From: Alphaproteobacteria bacterium
Lineage (GTDB): Bacteria > Pseudomonadota > Alphaproteobacteria > Rhizobiales > Hyphomicrobiaceae
DNA length: 9,410 nt
Assembly: GCA_005888525.1 (NCBI GenBank)
Contig: VBAB01000141.1
Coordinates: 1 to 9,410, forward strand
Direction of reading: 5' to 3'
Shown: positions 6,512 to 9,410 of the stretch, one piece after another
Numbering within the stretch: the stretch's first letter is position 1
How the letters are laid out: every line of letters starts with the position of its first letter
Notes under the pieces: model-generated
Seen by the model: only the letters and a program-made list of their open reading frames with translations
Databases searched by the model: none
Told to the model about the DNA's origin: nothing
Made by a program: the position numbers and the translations under genes

Positions 6512-6525
6512 TTGACCGAGATCAA
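6512..6525 (+). promoter_or_regulatory. FNR/FixK-like box, one mismatch (proximal)
   Basis: The site reads TTGACCGAGATCAA, with C in place of T in the left half and a perfect right half. Its centre is 6518.5. Set at -41.5, it predicts a transcript start near 6560. A -10-like GACAAT (6545-6550) would start transcription at about 6557, which agrees within a few bases. The downstream gene is the stress-type protein with GTG at about 6599. Confidence 0.65.
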
Positions 6526-6598
6526 ACGCGGTGCGCGGATAGTGGACAATGCTCCTCAGCTTCCGGGTGCTCAGCCCGTAAAACGGGTGGATGAGCTC

Positions 6599-7060
6599 GT
6601 GAATGATCGGTCGACTTTGCGATTCGCGGTGGGCATTTTCGATACGTGGGCGGACGTGCAGGCAACCGTGCGCGACCTGACTGCCGGCGGAATGGCGGAA
6701 AACAGCTTCAATTGCCTCGGCCTTCATCGTGTGCTCGGCCCCCTGGTGGCACGGCCCGACAATCGTATGTCCCTCCGTGATCTGCCTTATTCCGGGGACG
6801 TCGAATTGACGAGCGTGACGGACGGACCGCTCGCTGCATGCCTTGCGGAGCGTTTGACGATGGGAGCGCAAACGCTGACCGCGGCGCTCGGCCATTGGCT
6901 AATTCCCCGTCACGCCGCGCAGCTCCAGGGAGCGGTCTCTGCAGGGAAAGTCATCCTCTGGGCGCAGCTGTTCGACAATGACGATGAGCGCCGCGCCTAC
7001 CGTAGCCTTCTGGCAAGAAGCTCCAACTCGGTGGGCGTCCACGACATCATCCGCGCCTGA
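6599..7060 (+). CDS. Hypothetical stress-type protein, about 153 residues
   Basis: I recognise no specific function. The protein has LRFAVGIFDTWADVQATVRDLTAGGM near its N-terminus, a strand followed by a helix that pairs 'variation in one partner' with sequence readouts of the kind seen in YflT/general-stress ferredoxin-like domains. A Gly/Ala-rich helix follows (LAERLTMGAQTLTAALGHWL), then HAAQLQGAVSAGKVILWAQL, a helix-turn-strand repeat of the first half. It is probably cytoplasmic with no signal peptide. The frame is open from a TTG at 6512, but that TTG is the first base triplet of the FNR-like box and lies upstream of the predicted transcript start. GTG at 6599 is preferred because GGTGGA is about 7 bases upstream; GTG at 6587 is the alternative. 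The likely FNR/FixK control links it to the Usp genes. The family likeness is weak. Confidence 0.7.
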   Translation: MNDRSTLRFAVGIFDTWADVQATVRDLTAGGMAENSFNCLGLHRVLGPLVARPDNRMSLRDLPYSGDVELTSVTDGPLAACLAERLTMGAQTLTAALGHWLIPRHAAQLQGAVSAGKVILWAQLFDNDDERRAYRSLLARSSNSVGVHDIIRA

Positions 7061-7118
7061 CGGCGTCCCGGCGACCTCCTGTTACAAACCGATACAAATT
7101 CTCTCGGGACCGGTGAAC

Positions 7119-7139
7119 GGCGACGACGGGAGTGTCGCC
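7119..7139. other. Short hairpin in the leader of the FixK-type gene
   Basis: GGCGAC (7119-7124) pairs with GTCGCC (7134-7139) around a 9-nt loop, 39 bp before the start codon. The rest of the 117-bp gap (7061-7177) contains a direct repeat of ACAAA (in TTACAAACCGATACAAAT, from 7082) and no FNR/FixK box. The role is unknown; such a short GC-rich hairpin can arise by chance. Confidence 0.25.
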
Positions 7140-7177
7140 AATTGGTGGGCGAAACGATCTGGTAGGGAGCCTCACCG

Positions 7178-7981
7178 ATGACGACCTTGTCTCACCACAC
7201 CTTCAGCGACCGCACGGTGTCTCTTCGCTCGGCGGTATCGGCCCGCCCGGCATCGGGCTTTGAGCAAAGCCTGGCCCAGGCGTCCCTGCGGCGTATCGAA
7301 GAGAAGGAGCTCCTCTTCGCCGAGGGAGACGAGATCACCCACGTCTACCGGATCGAGACCGGGGCCATAGCACTGTTCAGGGTTCTCGCCGACGGGCGGC
7401 GCCAGGTCATGGGTTTTGCCTATCCGGGCGACATGATCGGGTTGGGCATGGAAGAAGAGCATGAGATGAACGCGCAGGCCGTGAAACCGACCCGGTTGCG
7501 CTGCTTGCCGGTGAGCTCAGTTCACCAAACCGCCGCCAAGGACCCGATGCTGGGGTTCAAGCTGTACCAGGCGCTGGCGCGCGAGCTTGCCGCGACTCGG
7601 GATCTCATGCTGACGACCGGCCACCGCAGCGCCATCGAGCGCGTTGCAGGGTTCCTGCTGGCCTTCTCCCGGCGCAATGAACGCAACGGCAAGGACCCTT
7701 CGACGATCGAACTGCCGATGACGCGCACTGACATTGGCGATTTTCTCGGCCTCACCATCGAGACCGTGAGCCGCACATTCAGCAAGTTCAAGGCCATGGC
7801 CGTGATCGAGCTGCCGCAGAGCAACGAGGTCAAAGTCATCGATCTGGAAGCCCTGGAAACCCTCGCGGCCGGCGACAGCGATCCAGTAGGAAGACGAACG
7901 ACGCCGGGCAACGAACGCACGCCACAGAGGGACCCGCACCACGTTTGCGCTCAGGCGAGGTCCGCAAACCAGGGAGGTTGA
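7178..7981 (+). CDS. FixK-type Crp/Fnr family transcriptional regulator
   Basis: This 267-residue regulator has a cyclic-nucleotide-binding-like beta barrel at about 42-130 (ELLFAEGDEITHVYRIETGA, then DGRRQVMGFAYPGDMIGL). A dimer helix follows (about 125-145), then a C-terminal helix-turn-helix at about 180-210. The recognition helix reads TIETVSRTFSKFK, with Glu195, Ser198 and Arg199 as in FNR and FixK, which predicts binding to TTGAT-N4-ATCAA. The N-terminus has no cysteines, and the only two in the protein are Cys109 and Cys257. It therefore cannot carry the FNR [4Fe-4S] cluster and is FixK-like, with activity probably set by expression level. A 34-residue Arg/Pro/Gln-rich tail (234-267) extends past the usual FixK end. 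AGGGAG is 8 bases before the ATG. It likely controls the boxes at 476, 1556 and 6512. Confidence 0.9.
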   Translation: MTTLSHHTFSDRTVSLRSAVSARPASGFEQSLAQASLRRIEEKELLFAEGDEITHVYRIETGAIALFRVLADGRRQVMGFAYPGDMIGLGMEEEHEMNAQAVKPTRLRCLPVSSVHQTAAKDPMLGFKLYQALARELAATRDLMLTTGHRSAIERVAGFLLAFSRRNERNGKDPSTIELPMTRTDIGDFLGLTIETVSRTFSKFKAMAVIELPQSNEVKVIDLEALETLAAGDSDPVGRRTTPGNERTPQRDPHHVCAQARSANQGG

Positions 7982-7982
7982 T

Positions 7983-8228
7983 GTGGAAAATCTCTGCAGG
8001 CAATTGGGGGTGTGCACTGTGGTGCCAGCGGAGTGGCATTGGCTCATGGCTGCGGTCGTCCCCCTGCTGGTGATCAGCCTGGTGGCAATCCCGGTCGCAA
8101 ACGTCTTGCGTCGAACTGGTCGCAGCCGATGGTGGACTGTCTTGGGCTTTGTGCCCGGGTTGAATCTCATTGCTTTATGGGTGTTTGCCTTCAGCCGCTG
8201 GCCCACGCTCGACCAGCCGTCGAGCTAG
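7983..8228 (+). CDS. Small two-helix membrane protein, 81 residues
   Basis: The GTG start at 7983 lies directly after the TGA stop (7979-7981) of the FixK-type gene, with GGGAGG (7972-7977) 5 bases upstream. Translation is therefore probably coupled. The protein has a short N-terminus with two cysteines (ENLCRQLGVC) and helix 1 at about 21-42 (LMAAVVPLLVISLVAIPVA). A positively charged turn follows (RRTGRSRWW), then helix 2 at about 49-69 (VLGFVPGLNLIALWVFAF), ending SRWP. The RRTGRS turn between two helices, followed by an NLI/WVFAF segment, resembles small hypothetical inner membrane proteins of unknown role. An ATG at 7981 in another frame gives only a 30-codon peptide and is rejected. Confidence 0.7.
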   Translation: MENLCRQLGVCTVVPAEWHWLMAAVVPLLVISLVAIPVANVLRRTGRSRWWTVLGFVPGLNLIALWVFAFSRWPTLDQPSS

Positions 8229-8324
8229 GGAACAGCTTGGATTGACTGGCCTACCGAAATTGACCGCTCGTGCGAGTCTACCGCGACGCCTATTGGAGCA
8301 AGGGCTGAGGGAGGAAAATTGGTC

Positions 8325-8894
8325 ATGCAAAGGTCTACGCACGCACTGGTGTGCTCGCTGCTGTTGCTCACCGCAATCGCCGTGGGTGCGTCGGCCCAAA
8401 CTGCGCCCCCGCCCACAAAGGAGCCAAGCGTCGACTACTGGCAGCCGCCCTGGATGCAGCGTGAGCTGTGGGGGCCGGGTACGATGCCGCCGGGCATGCG
8501 CGCCAGGCTGCTGCGCCACTACACGTTTATGCACTATGGCGTCCAGAAGGAGTATCAAGGTGCCAAATCGACGGTTGGCAATGCAAAAGAGGCTCTCGAG
8601 GAGGGCGCCAAGATTTACGCGCAGAGGTGCGCAGGATGTCACGGCAATCAGGGTTTAGGAGACGGTGATGCACCGCGTTCACTGCTGCCCTCACCGGCTC
8701 TTCTCGCTTTCATGATCCAGCGACCCATTGCCGTCGATGAATACCTGCTGTGGAGCATCGCCGAGGGTGGCAAGCAGTTCGACACCCAAATGCCGGCGTT
8801 CAAGGATACGCTCAAACGCGAGGACATCTGGAAGATCATCGCCTACATGCGGGCGGGATTTTCAGACCAGCCAAAGGCGCCGCAAGTCAAATGA
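8325..8894 (+). CDS. Exported mono-haem cytochrome c
   Basis: This 189-residue protein has a clear Sec signal peptide: basic start, LVCSLLLLTAIAVGASA core and likely cleavage after ASA at residue 24. The mature part begins with a linker rich in Trp, Met, Pro and His (WQPPWMQRELWGPGTMPPG at about 39-57, then LLRHYTFMHYGVQKEYQGA). The class I cytochrome c domain follows at about 85-180. It has CAGCH (102-106) for covalent haem attachment and a Met ligand candidate at 156 in TQMPAF. It also has a C-terminal helix (REDIWKIIAYMRAGF). It should act in the periplasm as an electron carrier, or as a subunit of an oxidase or reductase; the partner is not visible here. ATG at 8325 is preceded by GGAGG (8310-8314) with a 10-base spacer. 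TTG at 8319 would leave only 4 bases and is rejected. No FNR box was seen upstream. Confidence 0.9.
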   Translation: MQRSTHALVCSLLLLTAIAVGASAQTAPPPTKEPSVDYWQPPWMQRELWGPGTMPPGMRARLLRHYTFMHYGVQKEYQGAKSTVGNAKEALEEGAKIYAQRCAGCHGNQGLGDGDAPRSLLPSPALLAFMIQRPIAVDEYLLWSIAEGGKQFDTQMPAFKDTLKREDIWKIIAYMRAGFSDQPKAPQVK

Positions 8895-8912
8895 GGTTGC
8901 TGACCCAACCTC
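8893..8912 (+). terminator. Short hairpin at the end of the cytochrome c gene
   Basis: GAGGTTG (8893-8899) pairs with CAACCTC (8906-8912) around a 6-nt loop, starting inside the TGA stop codon (8892-8894). No T-run follows, so it may be an attenuating or mRNA-stabilising hairpin rather than a full terminator. Confidence 0.35.
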
Positions 8913-8946
8913 GGATCATCGCCAGCCACGGGCGTCGGCCTAGAAC

Positions 8947-9240
8947 ATGATCACACTTGAAGATTGCATCGCGTTGTGCGGCTTGACCGAAGAGGAGGTG
9001 CTCGCCATCGCCGAACACGAACACCTGCCTCGAATTGCTTCCACGGCGATGGCCGCATACCTCCTCTCGCAGGAACGCGGAAGCGAGACGATTCGCGACA
9101 TGATCATCGATGATATTCGGCGAGCCCAGCTGCGCTTCGAAAGGGAGCATGTGCTGACCTTGCTGCACGTCCTGCACCATTTCCTGAGGTCGCACCCTGA
9201 GGCGCGGCCGCCCGACCATCCCTGGAGCAAGCGGTTTTAA
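8947..9240 (+). CDS. Conserved hypothetical protein, 97 residues
   Basis: I do not know a function. The protein is mostly helical: LEDCIALCGLTEEEVLAIAE, then HLPRIASTAMAAYLL, ETIRDMIIDDIRRAQLRF, HVLTLLHVLHHFLRSHPEAR and a short tail. It has two cysteines close together near the N-terminus (CIALC) and a His-rich pair (HVLHHF). No signal peptide or membrane helix is visible, so it is probably cytoplasmic. Very similar small proteins are frequent in Hyphomicrobiales genomes (from memory). ATG at 8947 has no clear ribosome binding site (upstream GGCCTAGAAC), so expression may be low or coupled. The gene is 52 bp after the cytochrome c gene, with a hairpin between them. Confidence 0.75.
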   Translation: MITLEDCIALCGLTEEEVLAIAEHEHLPRIASTAMAAYLLSQERGSETIRDMIIDDIRRAQLRFEREHVLTLLHVLHHFLRSHPEARPPDHPWSKRF

Positions 9241-9264
9241 CGCCATGTGGATTTTCCCGACGAC

Positions 9265-9342
9265 ATGACCATCGTCGCGGTCCTCTTCTTCGTGGTGTTC
9301 GCGCTCGACATTGTCCGGCATTCGCGCCGCCGACGTGGGTGA
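9265..9342 (+). CDS. Possible single-helix membrane peptide, 25 residues
   Basis: ATG at 9265 opens a 25-codon frame ending TGA at 9340-9342: MTIVAVLFFVVFALDIV followed by the basic tail RHSRRRRG. One hydrophobic helix with a positively charged C-terminal tail is the usual shape of small inner membrane proteins. The next ATG (9345) follows the stop by two bases, which would allow translational coupling. There is no clear ribosome binding site. It could be a chance frame; a 25-codon frame is not rare at this GC content. Confidence 0.3.
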   Translation: MTIVAVLFFVVFALDIVRHSRRRRG

Positions 9343-9344
9343 CC

Positions 9345-9410
9345 ATGTCGTTTGTCGGTCTTACGGTTCCGAGCGTAAATGTCGTTGCACTTGCCGCGGT
9401 CGGCGCGACG
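9345..9410 (+). CDS. N-terminal start of a gene cut by the window edge
   Basis: The frame opens at ATG 9345, with an in-frame GTG at 9339 as an alternative, and runs open to the last base, giving 22 residues (MSFVGLTVPSVNVVALAAVGAT). The hydrophobic content suggests a first membrane helix. The start resembles small integral membrane proteins such as the DUF1761 family, but the fragment is too short to be sure. The ribosome binding site is weak. Confidence 0.3.
   Translation, partial: MSFVGLTVPSVNVVALAAVGAT

Noticed and set aside
8242..8265. Two TTGAC copies (in ATTGACT and ATTGACC, 18 bp apart) upstream of the cytochrome c gene, possible -35 elements or activator sites.
   Set aside because: No -10-like sequence sits at a suitable distance after either, and the sites lack an ATCAA half, so they are not FNR boxes.

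Overview
This window looks like an accessory stress and oxygen-response region from a GC-rich proteobacterium, most likely an alphaproteobacterium of the Hyphomicrobiales (Bradyrhizobium/Rhodopseudomonas-like). The placement is an inference from gene content: a FixL-type PAS kinase, a FixK-type Crp/Fnr regulator lacking Fe-S cysteines, FNR/FixK boxes of the form TTGAT-N4-ATCAA, and small conserved hypotheticals that I associate from memory with that order. No rRNA, tRNA, CRISPR array, insertion sequence or phage gene was seen. Nearly the whole window is coding, with short intergenic gaps.

Left part (1-3420): three universal stress protein genes lie within about 2 kb. The first is a tandem-type Usp running off the left edge on the minus strand, with a perfect FNR/FixK box upstream. 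The second is a single-domain Usp on the minus strand, behind a small conserved hypothetical gene. The third is a single-domain Usp on the plus strand, with a perfect FNR/FixK box near -41.5, followed 21 bp later by an APC-family permease. A bulged hairpin separates the first two.

Middle (3421-6598): a small protein of the type often annotated 'translational machinery protein' (eRF1/L7Ae-like) converges on an OmpR-type response regulator gene. That regulator is divergent from a PAS-HisKA-HATPase-REC hybrid kinase. The kinase PAS domain keeps the proximal haem histidine and several haem-pocket residues of FixL, so it is a candidate oxygen or redox sensor. After the kinase comes an unusual block: an FNR-like box with one mismatch, a perfect 10-bp hairpin, and a second FNR-like box with one mismatch.

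Right part (6599-9410): a hypothetical stress-type protein follows the second box. Next come the FixK-type regulator with a 34-residue C-terminal tail, a tightly linked 81-residue two-helix membrane protein, an exported mono-haem cytochrome c with an unusual N-terminal linker, and a 97-residue conserved hypothetical. The window ends with a possible 25-residue membrane peptide and the start of another gene cut by the right edge.

Working model (inference): low oxygen is sensed by the haem-PAS kinase and relayed to its own receiver and/or the divergent OmpR regulator. The FixK-type regulator, or a paralogue, then switches on the Usp genes, the permease and the stress-type protein through the TTGAT-N4-ATCAA sites.
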